This document shows, piece by piece, positions 24,675 to 33,141 of a stretch of 53,005 nt of DNA. How positions within the stretch are numbered: position 1 is the first letter of the stretch; the number at the start of each line of letters is the position of its first letter. The DNA is taken from NCBI GenBank assembly GCA_014894455.1, contig JADBLN010000028.1, positions 1-53,005 on the forward strand. The letters are read 5' to 3'. The stretch is from Acidobacteriota bacterium (lineage in GTDB: Bacteria > Acidobacteriota > Aminicenantia > Aminicenantales > Saccharicenantaceae). Below the pieces are notes generated by a model. It was not told the origin of the DNA. It worked only from the letters and a program-made list of their open reading frames with translations, and searched no databases. A program made the position numbers and the translations under genes.

Positions 24675-25937
24675 ATGGGCAGGTATAGCTTTCCCGGCCG
24701 CCGGGTCGTCGTGACGGGCATCGGCCTCGTTTCGCCGCTCGGCACGGGGACGGACAAGAACTGGCAGGCCCTCCTCCGCGGCGAAAGCGGTATCGCGTCC
24801 CTGACCCGGTTCGACGTCACCCGCTACACGACCCGCTTCGGCGGTGAGGTCAAGGACTTCGACCCCCTCCTGTTCATCGACCGCAAGGAGGTCCGCAAGA
24901 TGGACCTCTTCATCCGCTTCGCCGTGGCCGCGGCTTATCTGGCCGTGGAGGATTCCGGCATCCCCCTCGGCGACCTCCAGTCGGACCGGGCCGGCACCTA
25001 TGTCGGCTCGGGGATCGGCGGGATCGGCTCCATCGAAGAGAACCTCAAGGTCCTTTGGGAAAAAGGCCCCGACCGCGTCTCCCCGTTCTTCCTCATCCAG
25101 ACGATCATCAACGAGGCCTCGGGCCAGATCTCCATCCGCTACGGCGCCAAGGGCCCCAACTGCGCCAACGCGACGGCCTGCAGCACCGGCACCCACGCCG
25201 TAGGCGACTCGTTCCGGATGATCGCCCGCGGCGAGGCCGACATCATGATCGCGGGAGGGGCCGAGGCCCCGCTGACGCCGCTCAGCCTGGCCGGCTTCAA
25301 CGCCTTGAAAGCGCTGTCTGAGAGAAACGACGCGCCGGCCAAGGCCTCGCGGCCGTTCGACGCGCAGAGAGACGGTTTCGTCATGGGCGAGGGGGCCGGC
25401 GTCCTCATCATCGAAGATCTGGGCCGGGCCTTGCGGCGGGAGGCCCGGATCTACGCTGAGATCGTCGGCTACGGGATGACGAGCGACGCCTACCACGTCG
25501 CCGCGCCCGCGCCCGACGGCGACGGAGCCGTCAGGGTCATGCGCCGGGCCATCGAGGACGCCGGGGTGCAGCCGGAGGACGTCCAGTACATCAACGCCCA
25601 CGGCACGTCGACGCCGTTCAACGACAAGACCGAGACCATGGCCATCAAGAAGGTCTTCGGAGAGCATGCGCAGCGGCTGGCCGTCAACTCGACGAAATCC
25701 ATGACCGGCCACCTGCTCGGCGCCGCGGGTGGCCTCGAGGCGGGGGTCACGGCCCTCTGCCTTTTCCACCAGATCATGCCGCCGACCATCAACTACGAGT
25801 TCCCAGACCCGGAGTGCGACCTGGACTACGTCCCGAACGCCTCGCGGAAAGCCGAGATCATCCACGGCCTCAGCAATTCCTTCGGTTTCGGCGGGACCAA
25901 CGGCTCGCTCCTCTTCAAGAAGTTCGAGAAACCGTAG
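24675..25937 (+). CDS. fabF: 3-oxoacyl-[ACP] synthase II
   Basis: A 420-residue condensing enzyme. Catalytic residues are in place: Cys in ATACSTGTHA (about 168), His in NAHGTSTPFND (about 310) and His in STKSMTGHLLGAAG (about 345). The N-terminus RRVVVTGIGLVSPLGTG is typical. The cluster has no fabH or fabD, which must lie elsewhere. A GC-rich palindromic gap of 116 bases separates it from etfB. Confidence 0.96.
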   Translation: MGRYSFPGRRVVVTGIGLVSPLGTGTDKNWQALLRGESGIASLTRFDVTRYTTRFGGEVKDFDPLLFIDRKEVRKMDLFIRFAVAAAYLAVEDSGIPLGDLQSDRAGTYVGSGIGGIGSIEENLKVLWEKGPDRVSPFFLIQTIINEASGQISIRYGAKGPNCANATACSTGTHAVGDSFRMIARGEADIMIAGGAEAPLTPLSLAGFNALKALSERNDAPAKASRPFDAQRDGFVMGEGAGVLIIEDLGRALRREARIYAEIVGYGMTSDAYHVAAPAPDGDGAVRVMRRAIEDAGVQPEDVQYINAHGTSTPFNDKTETMAIKKVFGEHAQRLAVNSTKSMTGHLLGAAGGLEAGVTALCLFHQIMPPTINYEFPDPECDLDYVPNASRKAEIIHGLSNSFGFGGTNGSLLFKKFEKP

Positions 25938-26053
25938 GGCCGGGTCCCCGGCCTTGCCGGTCTCCAGCGCCGGCACTGCAAAGCCGGTGGGAAGCCCGGC
26001 CGCCGCCTTCCCGCCGGCGCGGCGGCGGGACTTTTCTAAAGAGGAGAGGACAC

Positions 26054-26836
26054 ATGAACATTCTCGTTTGCGTCAAGCGGGTTCCCGACACGGAATCCCG
26101 GATCCGGATCCGGCACGAGACGAAATCGATCGTCGAGGACGGGCTGAATTTCGTCATCAGCCCCTACGACGAATACGCCGTGGAGGAGGCCCTCAAGCTC
26201 AGGGAAGCCAAGGGCGGAATGGTCCGCGTCGTATCCGTGGGAAAGGACGAGGCCGTCGCCGTCCTCCGCAAGTGCCTGGCCATGGGGGCCGACGAGGTCT
26301 TCCTGGTCAAGGACAACTCCCCAGAAACCTACGACGGTCTGCGGACGGCCCGCATCATCGCCCGGGCCGTGGAACGGAAGTTCGCCGGAACGGACCTCCT
26401 CCTTTTCGGGAAGCAGTCGGTGGGCGCCGACAACAGCCAGGTTCCGGCCATGGTCGCCGAGCTCCTCGGCCTGCCCCAGGCGACCGTCGTGACGAAGCTC
26501 GAGGTCGAGGGGGCGTCCGCGACGGCCCTCCGCGAGATCGAAGGGGGGATGGAAAGAGTCGTCCTCTCTCTTCCCGCGGTCGTCACCGCCCAAAAGGGCC
26601 TGAACGAGCCCCGCTACGAAACGCTCAAGGGCATCATGGCCGCTAAGAAAAAGGACATCCCGGTCGTCAAGCTCGAAGAGCTGGGCCTCGGGCCGGACGA
26701 GCTTGCCTCGCAGGTCGAGGTCACCGGCCTGGACGTCCCGGCCCAGAGACAGGCCGGGAAAATCCTGAGGGGCGACCCGGCCGAGACGGCCCGCGAGCTC
26801 GTGCGCCTCCTCCGGGACGAGGCCAAGGTCATATAA
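26054..26836 (+). CDS. etfB: Electron transfer flavoprotein, beta subunit
   Basis: A 260-residue subunit beginning MNILVCVKRVPDTESRIRI. The AMP/FAD-binding signature region includes GADNSQVPAMVAELLGLPQATVV (about 125-147), split here by normal variation, and TAQKGLNEPRYETLKGIMAAKKK, the EtfB recognition loop. GAGGAGAGG precedes the start. It forms a heterodimer with the next gene product and transfers electrons from acyl-CoA dehydrogenases or related enzymes. No partner dehydrogenase is present here. Confidence 0.94.
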   Translation: MNILVCVKRVPDTESRIRIRHETKSIVEDGLNFVISPYDEYAVEEALKLREAKGGMVRVVSVGKDEAVAVLRKCLAMGADEVFLVKDNSPETYDGLRTARIIARAVERKFAGTDLLLFGKQSVGADNSQVPAMVAELLGLPQATVVTKLEVEGASATALREIEGGMERVVLSLPAVVTAQKGLNEPRYETLKGIMAAKKKDIPVVKLEELGLGPDELASQVEVTGLDVPAQRQAGKILRGDPAETARELVRLLRDEAKVI

Positions 26837-26848
26837 AGGAGAGGGACG

Positions 26849-27826
26849 ATGATCGCCGTATTCATGGAAACGCGGGACGGGAAGATCAAGAAGAGCTCCC
26901 TCGAAGCCCTCTCCGAGGCCAAACGCCGGGCCGGCGAGATGGGGGTCGAGACGGCCGCGGTCCTCGTCGGCGGCGCCGTCGCGGACCTCGCCCCTGCGGC
27001 CTTCGGCCGCGGGGCGGCCCGGGTCTTCGCCCTCGAGAATCCGGTCCTTGCCGATTATTCCTCCCAGGGGTACGCGCTGGCCCTGGCCGAGTTCGTCGGG
27101 GAGGCGAAACCCGCGGCCCTCTTCTTCGCGGCCACGGCCATGGGCCGGGACCTCGCGCCGCGGGTCGCCGCCCGGCTCGGCGCGGGCCTCGCCTCGGATT
27201 GCGTGAAAATCGCGGTCAAGGCCGGAGCGCTCGAGTTCACCCGCCCCATCTACGCGGGCAAGGCGTACCTTTCCTTCACCCTGAGATCCACGCCCAAGCT
27301 GGCGACCCTCCGGCCGAACACGTTCCCGCTTGGAGAAGCCGTTTCCGGCGGCGGGGAAGTCGTCAGGAAAAGCGTTTCCATCCCCGATGGAGCGGTCAAG
27401 GGCCGCGTCGTAGGGGTTATCAAGGAAGACAGCGCGGAAGTCGATGTCACCGAAGCCGACGTGATTGTTTCGGGCGGCCGCGGCCTCAAGGGGCCGGAGA
27501 ACTTCGCCCTGCTCCGGGACCTCGCCGCCGTCTTTCCGCGGGCCGCCGTGGGCGCCTCGCGCTCGGCCGTCGACTCCGGCTGGATCGGCCACCAGCACCA
27601 GGTCGGCCAGACCGGCAAGACCGTTTCGCCGAACCTTTATGTGGCCGTGGGGATTTCCGGGGCCATCCAGCACCTGGCCGGCATGTCGTCCTCCAAGGTC
27701 ATCGTGGCCGTCAACAAGGACGCCGAGGCGCCGATCTTCAAGGTCGCCGACTACGGCATCGTCGGCGATCTCTTCGAAGTCGTGCCGCGGCTCAGGGACG
27801 AACTGAAGAAGGTCCTGGCGGAATAG
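26849..27826 (+). CDS. etfA: Electron transfer flavoprotein, alpha subunit
   Basis: A 325-residue subunit. The C-terminal FAD domain is clear: [31 protein letters not shown] and [10 protein letters not shown]. The N-terminal half follows the usual EtfA alpha/beta fold. It lies 12 bases after etfB. Bifurcating EtfAs have specific differences I cannot judge by eye. Confidence 0.94.
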   Translation: MIAVFMETRDGKIKKSSLEALSEAKRRAGEMGVETAAVLVGGAVADLAPAAFGRGAARVFALENPVLADYSSQGYALALAEFVGEAKPAALFFAATAMGRDLAPRVAARLGAGLASDCVKIAVKAGALEFTRPIYAGKAYLSFTLRSTPKLATLRPNTFPLGEAVSGGGEVVRKSVSIPDGAVKGRVVGVIKEDSAEVDVTEADVIVSGGRGLKGPENFALLRDLAAVFPRAAVGASRSAVDSGWIGHQHQVGQTGKTVSPNLYVAVGISGAIQHLAGMSSSKVIVAVNKDAEAPIFKVADYGIVGDLFEVVPRLRDELKKVLAE

Positions 27827-27829
27827 GTC

Positions 27830-29443
27830 TCATTTATACGGATCGGCGGGCGTCTCCTTTGTGATATCGAGGAGCAGCCGGTTCGTCGCCGAACGCGTCT
27901 CCCCGACGCTCGTGACGAAAATCGCCGGGTCGTCCATGACCGGGCACTTGTTCTCGCAGATCCCGCACCCCGTACAAAGCTCGAGGTCGACGACCGGGGC
28001 CTTCTGGACAGCGACCGAGCCGTCGGGAAGTTTGGTCTCTGCCTCGACGAGCTTGATGGCCTTGGGCGAGACCGGGCAGTGCTCCTCACAGACGATGCAG
28101 GGTTTGCCCAGGACGTAGGGGATGCAGCGGCTCTTGTTGACCCAGGCCGTGCCGATCTTGACCTTGTTCTTATCTTCGATGGTCAGTTTCTTGATGGCCC
28201 CCGTCGGGCAGACCTGCGTGCAGAGCGAGCAGTAATATTCGCAGTAGCCGACCTTGGGGACGAGCATCGGCGTGTAGATCCCCTCCGGCCCGGCTTCGGT
28301 CAGGACGGGCTGGAGCCCGCCCGTCGGGCAGGCCCGCATGCACTGGCCGCACTTGACGCACTTCGCCAGGAACTTGTCCTCGGGGAGCGAGCCGGGCGGC
28401 CGGATGAGCTTGAGAGAGGCCCGCTTGTGGGAAGGCGTCAGCCGGAAGAAGGGCACCGCGACAATGCCCAGCAGGGTCGTCAGAATGAGCTTCCGCCGCG
28501 ACAAATCGACGTTCGACACGTTGGTCATTTTTTCGGGCCGGAGGGAGACCGGGAAACGGATGGCGCCGGTCGGGCAGATCGAAGCGCAGTTCTGGCAGTA
28601 GACGCACTCGCCGCTTTTCCACTTCTCGTTAGGATAGGGGTTGGCCTGCGTCTCGCAATGCTGAGTGCAAAGGCCGCACTTGATGCATTTCTCCTCGTCG
28701 ATCTTGAGCTTGAACAGGTTCCAGCGGCTGAGGAGGCCGAGAAGGGCGCCGGTCGGGCAGAGATAGCGGCACCAGAACCTTTCCTTACGGGAGTTGAGCG
28801 CGACCGCGCCGAGGAAGAGAAGGCCGACGGAGAACCCTTGTTGAAAAGTGACGTTAATCGTCCAGTTCTCGAGGGCCTGGGAGATCGACCGGGCCAGGCC
28901 GGTCGTCCCGAGTCCGTAGAGGATGCCGTTGAAGCCGGAAAGGGCGTAGGCCAGCGAGGGGAAAACGGCCACGGAGAAGGACCGGGCCAGGAAAGAGAAG
29001 GGATCGAGGTATCCGGCCAGGTCCAAGCCGAAAAGCGCCCCGGCCAGGACGATGATCAGGATGTAGTACTTCCAGGCCAGGCTCGCCTTCTCTTCCCGGG
29101 GCGGCTTGAGGAACTTCGTCTTCTTGAAGACGAAAGACGAGAACTGGTGGACGGCGCCGAGGGGGCAGACCCAGCCGCAGAAGACGCGGCCGAAGAGGAT
29201 GGTCGCGACAACGGTGATCAGCGCGAACGCGAAGAGCGTGTAGACGAGCCGGGCCGCGACGAGGGTGACGAGAGCGAGCAGCGGGTCGAAGTGGAAGAAG
29301 CGCTGGACGGTCGAGCCGATGTAGTCCTCGCCCGTGTAATGGGCGCCCAGCAGGAGGGTGAGGAAGAGCCCGAAGAACGCCGTCTGGCTGGCCATCCGGA
29401 GGAGCTCGAGGACGCGGTGCTTCCTAGATTTTTCTCTTTTCAA
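27830..29443 (-). CDS. NapH-NapG-like membrane polyferredoxin fusion
   Basis: A 537-residue protein. The first part (1-245) is NapH/CcoG-like, with several membrane helices and the two CP motifs FCGWVCPLG (about 88-96) and WCRYLCPTGAL (about 224-234). Two 4Fe-4S motifs follow (CIKCGLCTQHCE, 253-264; CVYCQNCASICP, 280-291). At 314-333 comes a twin-arginine-like LSRRKLILTTLLGIVAVPFF, then RPPGSLPEDKFLAKC and four more cluster motifs, as in NapG/MauM. Start TTG at 29443 is supported by GGAGAAGG. Electron donor and acceptor are not evident. Confidence 0.82.
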   Translation of the reverse strand: MKREKSRKHRVLELLRMASQTAFFGLFLTLLLGAHYTGEDYIGSTVQRFFHFDPLLALVTLVAARLVYTLFAFALITVVATILFGRVFCGWVCPLGAVHQFSSFVFKKTKFLKPPREEKASLAWKYYILIIVLAGALFGLDLAGYLDPFSFLARSFSVAVFPSLAYALSGFNGILYGLGTTGLARSISQALENWTINVTFQQGFSVGLLFLGAVALNSRKERFWCRYLCPTGALLGLLSRWNLFKLKIDEEKCIKCGLCTQHCETQANPYPNEKWKSGECVYCQNCASICPTGAIRFPVSLRPEKMTNVSNVDLSRRKLILTTLLGIVAVPFFRLTPSHKRASLKLIRPPGSLPEDKFLAKCVKCGQCMRACPTGGLQPVLTEAGPEGIYTPMLVPKVGYCEYYCSLCTQVCPTGAIKKLTIEDKNKVKIGTAWVNKSRCIPYVLGKPCIVCEEHCPVSPKAIKLVEAETKLPDGSVAVQKAPVVDLELCTGCGICENKCPVMDDPAIFVTSVGETRSATNRLLLDITKETPADPYK

Positions 29444-30323
29444 AGCGGACCTTCTCCAGTTCGAATTCCCCGAGACCCCGCTCCCGGGCCAGGCGCAGAT
29501 AGGGGAGCTCCCGAGGCGTGACCGCGAAGAACGTCGCCCCCAGGGCGTCCACGGCGACGGGGTCCGTCCCGGCGACGACGGTCTTCATGAGCTGGGTGTC
29601 GGAAAGACGCCCTCCCTGCGGCCCGTTGCGGACGAGGATGCGGTAGGCGTCGAGGACGGTCAGCTGGGGCTTGAAGAAAGCGGCCAGGTCGACCACGGCC
29701 TTATCGAGGTCCTGGTGGAACTGGTTGCGGGCGCCGCCGGTCGCGCCGAGCCAGTTCTTCATGCCCAGGGTCAGGCGGCAGAGCGAATGGTGCTTGGCGA
29801 TGGGGACGTTGATGACCTTGTCCGCCTCGATGACGTCGAGAAGGACGTCCCATTCCTTGATCCAGGCGCCCTTGAGGGCCGTTTTCTTGACCCGGTAGTC
29901 GTCGACGAAGAGCATGTCGCCGCCGGCCTGCTTCACGGCCTCCTGGATGCCGGAGCGGACATAGCACCGCTTGGCCTGGTTGGTCGTGTTGTCGATGACG
30001 ATGGCCTTCTTCGCCCCGGCTTCGAGGACGAGCTCGACCAGGGTCTTGACCACCTCGGGATTGGTGCAGGCGGCCATCTCGGGGGTCCGGTCCCAGCCGA
30101 TGTTCGGCTTGATGACGACCTTGTCGCCCTTGCCCACGAACCGCTTCATCCCGCCGAGCGCGGCGATCGCCTCCCGGGTGATTGCGGCGGGGGATTCGCC
30201 CTCGACCGCGACGAGAACCGGGACCGCGGCCGGCGTCGCGATCGCCCCGGCCAGCGCCCCCGGCCCGAAACGGAGAGCCAGGCTGCCTGCGGCCATGTCC
30301 CTGATGAAATCGCGTCTCTTCAT
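29424..30323 (-). CDS. DUF362 protein with Tat signal
   Basis: A 299-residue protein. It begins MKRRDFIRDMAAGSLAL, a twin-arginine signal (RRDFIR), suggesting export of a folded cofactor protein. The body has KVVIKPNIGW (about 68-77), INVPIAKHHSLCRLTLGMKNWLG (about 170-190) and GTDPVAVDALGA (about 250), all DUF362 signatures. Function of the family is poorly known; it often lies next to iron-sulfur proteins. It overlaps the polyferredoxin gene by 20 bases. Confidence 0.82.
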   Translation of the reverse strand: MKRRDFIRDMAAGSLALRFGPGALAGAIATPAAVPVLVAVEGESPAAITREAIAALGGMKRFVGKGDKVVIKPNIGWDRTPEMAACTNPEVVKTLVELVLEAGAKKAIVIDNTTNQAKRCYVRSGIQEAVKQAGGDMLFVDDYRVKKTALKGAWIKEWDVLLDVIEADKVINVPIAKHHSLCRLTLGMKNWLGATGGARNQFHQDLDKAVVDLAAFFKPQLTVLDAYRILVRNGPQGGRLSDTQLMKTVVAGTDPVAVDALGATFFAVTPRELPYLRLARERGLGEFELEKVRFEKRKI

Positions 30324-30328
30324 CGTCT

Positions 30329-31549
30329 CTATCCTTTCCCGAGGGAGCGTATGTATTCCATGATCCCGTCGTAGATGCCCTGGGCGGCCAGTTCGCGGTA
30401 TTTCTTGGTCTTGAGCTTGGCCTCCTCCTTGGCGTTGCTGAGGTGGGAGATCTCGACCAGCACGGAAGGCATTTCGCCGCCGATGAGGACCCAGAAGGGG
30501 CCGCCCTTGACGCCCAGGTTCTTGATCGCGGGCAGATCAGTGGACAGGGCCCGAACGAGACTCTGCTGGATGAACTCGGCCAGGTCCCGCGATTCCTGGA
30601 TCTTGCTGTTCCGGACGATCTTCTGGAGGACCGTCTTCATCTCGCCGATGTTCTTGGTCGAGGTGGCATTCTCGGACGCGGCCAGCTCGATAACCGAAGG
30701 GTCGGGACTGATGTTCAGGAAAAACGTCTCGACGCCGCCGCGCTTTTTGTCCCGGTGGGCGTTGGAGTGGATGGACACGAACAGGTCGGCCCGTTTCTGG
30801 TTGGCGATGACCGTCCGGTTCTCGAGGGGCACGTCGACGTCCGACTCCCGGGTCAGAATGGCGTCGAGGCCGGCCTTTTCCTTGAGCAATTTCCGGAGGG
30901 CCAGGGCGACGTCGAGGTTGACGGTTTTCTCCTGGAGGCCGCTCTTGCTGATCGTGCCGGGCCGCGGGCCGCCGTGCCCGGGGTCGATGACGATGGTCCG
31001 GACGCCGAGCCCGAGCTGGCGGGCCATGGAGGTCCCGGCGAGGCTCGGGTCTCGAGGAGCGACCTCGCGTTTCACGGGCGGCTGGGTCTTGTCGACGGGG
31101 AGCGGAGCCTTGTCGGGCGGCGCCGCCGAGGGGGAGGCTTGCGTTTCGCGCGGGTAGATGTCGATGACCAGCCGGAACGGGTCGAAGAGATGATAGATCC
31201 GGTAAGATTGGATCTTGGAAAACACGACGTCGACGGCGACCCGGACCGTCGAGGGCGTTTTCTGCGAGATCCGAACCTGGCTGATGTAATCCGCCTTGAC
31301 CGGGTAGGATTGGCCCTGGAGGATGGGATTGAGCTTGGCCTGGAAGACGTCGAGGTAGATCCGGCCGGGGTCCCGAAGTTCGCCGGGATTATACTCGCGG
31401 AGCTTGCCGATGTCGAGGACGATGCGGGTGAAGTTCGTATGGGTGTAGCTGCGGAGGTTGACGATCTCGACCCGCGGGTCGTCCTGGGGCGCGGCCGCGA
31501 GGAAGACAGAGAGGCAGGCCAGGACCGGGAAGAGCGGCCGTATCCTCAT
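30329..31549 (-). CDS. N-acetylmuramoyl-L-alanine amidase with AMIN domain
   Basis: A 406-residue exported cell-wall hydrolase that cuts the amide between MurNAc and the stem peptide. A signal peptide (LFPVLACLSVFLAAA) is followed by an AMIN domain (about 25-130, VEIVNLRSYTHTNFTRIVLDI), a proline-rich linker and an Amidase_3 domain (about 185-400). Zinc ligands are visible: IVIDPGHGG, LQEKTVNLD, SIHSNAH; catalytic Glu in LVEISHLSN. ATG at 31549 is preferred; an in-frame TTG lies three codons upstream. It starts an operon with the DUF362 gene five bases downstream. Confidence 0.9.
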   Translation of the reverse strand: MRIRPLFPVLACLSVFLAAAPQDDPRVEIVNLRSYTHTNFTRIVLDIGKLREYNPGELRDPGRIYLDVFQAKLNPILQGQSYPVKADYISQVRISQKTPSTVRVAVDVVFSKIQSYRIYHLFDPFRLVIDIYPRETQASPSAAPPDKAPLPVDKTQPPVKREVAPRDPSLAGTSMARQLGLGVRTIVIDPGHGGPRPGTISKSGLQEKTVNLDVALALRKLLKEKAGLDAILTRESDVDVPLENRTVIANQKRADLFVSIHSNAHRDKKRGGVETFFLNISPDPSVIELAASENATSTKNIGEMKTVLQKIVRNSKIQESRDLAEFIQQSLVRALSTDLPAIKNLGVKGGPFWVLIGGEMPSVLVEISHLSNAKEEAKLKTKKYRELAAQGIYDGIMEYIRSLGKG

Positions 31550-31614
31550 GGGCTTCAATTCATATTGATTTTATAGGACCCGTCGCCCGTTGTCTACCGG
31601 CCGGATCCCCCCTC

Positions 31615-31643
31615 GGGGACATGTACCTCCGGTACGTGTCCCC
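31615..31643. repeat. Near-perfect hairpin upstream of the amidase gene
   Basis: GGGGACATGTACC (31615-31627) pairs with GGTACGTGTCCCC (31631-31643) around TCC, with one G-T mismatch. It lies about 65 bases upstream of the amidase start and next to repeats R2b and R3a, so it may belong to a repeat element or end transcription from apgM. Confidence 0.65.
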
Positions 31644-31670
31644 CTTCTTCACCCCGCAGGACTCAATTCA

Positions 31671-31747
31671 GATATTTACCAGAAGTGCGGCTCCGAGCCA
31701 CTCCGCCGCACTTCTGTTGGTCGCTTCTCAGAATCCGCTCCCCGCTG
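31671..31747. repeat. Dispersed palindromic repeat, family R2, copy b
   Basis: Second copy of the 79-base element at 111-189. CAGAAGTGCGGC (31680-31691) pairs perfectly with GCCGCACTTCTG (31705-31716), 12 pairs around 13 bases. The flanking arms are conserved to TCCGCTCCCCGCTG. Confidence 0.78.
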
Positions 31748-31835
31748 GAGGGGGACTCGCCGCTTACGGCGGGGGGAACCGCCGGGACTGGTTCCCGGGG
31801 GGCCGGGGGATATGCATGACCCCCATTGCTGCCGA
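31748..31835. repeat. Palindromic element, family R3, copy a
   Basis: Contains GGGAACC...GGTTCCC flanking GCCGGGACT, then GGGGGGCCGGGGG and the right end ATGCATGACCCCC. It matches the reverse complement of 52781-52898 at the core and right end; the left end seems shortened. With the hairpin and R2b it fills the 310-base gap between apgM and the amidase gene. Confidence 0.7.
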
Positions 31836-31860
31836 AACGGGGGGCATCTTTAGGCCCGTA

Positions 31861-33063
31861 CTACGCGCCGTATTTGTTCAGCTTGAGGGCGTGGGCGAGC
31901 ATGAGCGGCATGGCCGAGATGGAGCGGAAACGTCCGAGAATGCCCTTGGCGCAGGCCCGCTCCGTGAACGCCGCGACGTCGTCTGTCCCGGCCGTCGGCG
32001 AGACCAGGACGAAGGGGTTCGGATGCCAGGAGTGGCCCTTGAGAAGGGCCGGCGTCGAGTGGTCGGAGGTGACGACGAGGACGTCCGGCTTGAGGGCCAG
32101 AAGGCGCGGGATGAAGGGGTCGAGGGCCTCGATCGCGGCGACCTTGGCCGCGAAATTTCCGTCCTCGCCGGCCGAGTCTGTCTTTTTATAATGGATGTAG
32201 AAGAAATCGTGCCCCGCCCAATTCTTCTCCAAGGCGTCGAAAAGATCCGCCGTTTCGCTCCCGACGTCCATCACCTCCATGCCGAGGATCTTGGCCAGGC
32301 CTTTGTACATCGGGTAGTTGGCGATGGCCGCCGGACGGACCTTGAACAGCTCCTGCATGGTCGGGATGGAGGGGAATTTGGAGAAGCCGCGGAGGAGGGC
32401 CGCGTTGGCTTTGGCCTCGCCCGCGAGGACGACGGCGGTGTCGTCGAGAAAGCGGTTGACGATGGCCGAAGCCTTGGCCGCCCCGGGGACGAGAGGCGCC
32501 GTCGGGACCGGGGACCGGTCCTCCTGCTGCGGATCGGCGTCGGATAAATTGTCGGCCAGGCCCTCGGCCGTGAACCGGGCGACGAAGCGGTGCTCTTTCC
32601 CCGGAAAAACCCGGACCTCGACGCCGTCGCGCTGGGGAAGATGGGCGTTCAGATACCCGCAGACGCGGACGTTTTCCTCGGTCGGGATGCGGCCGGCCCG
32701 GCGGTCGACGACGAGGCCGTCCCGGACCGTGGCGAAATTGCCGCGGGCCACGAGGTCGTTCCGGCCGACCTCGACGCCCGAGCCCAGGGCCTCGAGGATG
32801 CCGCGGCCGAGCTGGTGGCGGAGCGGGTCGTAGCCGAAGAGGGCGAGATGGGCCGGGCCGCTGCCGGGCGTGATGCCCATCATGACGGGGTCGGAAACGC
32901 CGCACACGCCCCGTTTCGCCAGGTCGTCGAGATTCGGCTTGCGGGCCGTCTCGAGCTCCGTTTTTCCGTCTACGGGCAGGCCGCCGACGCCGTCCATGAC
33001 GAGGAGGACGATCTTCGTCTCGGTCGTTTGGCTCAGCTCCCGGGCCAGGTCTTCCCATTCCAT
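31861..33063 (-). CDS. apgM: 2,3-bisphosphoglycerate-independent phosphoglycerate mutase, archaeal type
   Basis: A 400-residue glycolytic enzyme of the alkaline phosphatase superfamily that interconverts 3- and 2-phosphoglycerate. Motifs: LLVMDGVGGLP (metal-binding Asp), GITPGSGPAHLALFGYDP (nucleophilic serine region, about 64-81), YIHYKKTDSAGEDG and VVTSDHSTP (C-terminal metal ligands). The length of about 400 and the signature distinguish ApgM from the 510-residue GpmI. GGAGAG precedes the ATG. An extended -10 (TGTTAAAAT on the minus strand, around 33094-33102) could serve as its promoter. Confidence 0.9.
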   Translation of the reverse strand: MEWEDLARELSQTTETKIVLLVMDGVGGLPVDGKTELETARKPNLDDLAKRGVCGVSDPVMMGITPGSGPAHLALFGYDPLRHQLGRGILEALGSGVEVGRNDLVARGNFATVRDGLVVDRRAGRIPTEENVRVCGYLNAHLPQRDGVEVRVFPGKEHRFVARFTAEGLADNLSDADPQQEDRSPVPTAPLVPGAAKASAIVNRFLDDTAVVLAGEAKANAALLRGFSKFPSIPTMQELFKVRPAAIANYPMYKGLAKILGMEVMDVGSETADLFDALEKNWAGHDFFYIHYKKTDSAGEDGNFAAKVAAIEALDPFIPRLLALKPDVLVVTSDHSTPALLKGHSWHPNPFVLVSPTAGTDDVAAFTERACAKGILGRFRSISAMPLMLAHALKLNKYGA

Positions 33064-33106
33064 GATTGTTCTCTCCTCTGAAAAGCCTCCTGTATTTTAA
33101 CACAAA

Positions 33107-33135
33107 TTGAAACTCCGCCTCCGCTCTGATAATAT
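33107..33135 (+). promoter_or_regulatory. Sigma70-type promoter of guaA placing the start at the ATG
   Basis: TTGAAA (33107-33112), 17 bases, TAATAT (33130-33135). The first base of the guaA ATG (33142) lies seven bases after the -10, exactly where transcription is expected to begin. No ribosome-binding site is seen before the ATG. Confidence 0.6.
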
Positions 33136-33141
33136 CTCTCT

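Noticed and set aside
25938-26053. Intergenic palindromes between fabF and etfB as another R1 element
   Set aside because: Only a short stretch (GCACTGCAAAGCC) resembles module X; the rest is unrelated GC-rich sequence, so similarity is too weak.
31590-31860. Open frames of 80-300 codons across the repeats before the amidase gene
   Set aside because: They pass through hairpins and repeats and continue antisense to apgM, with no recognisable protein.
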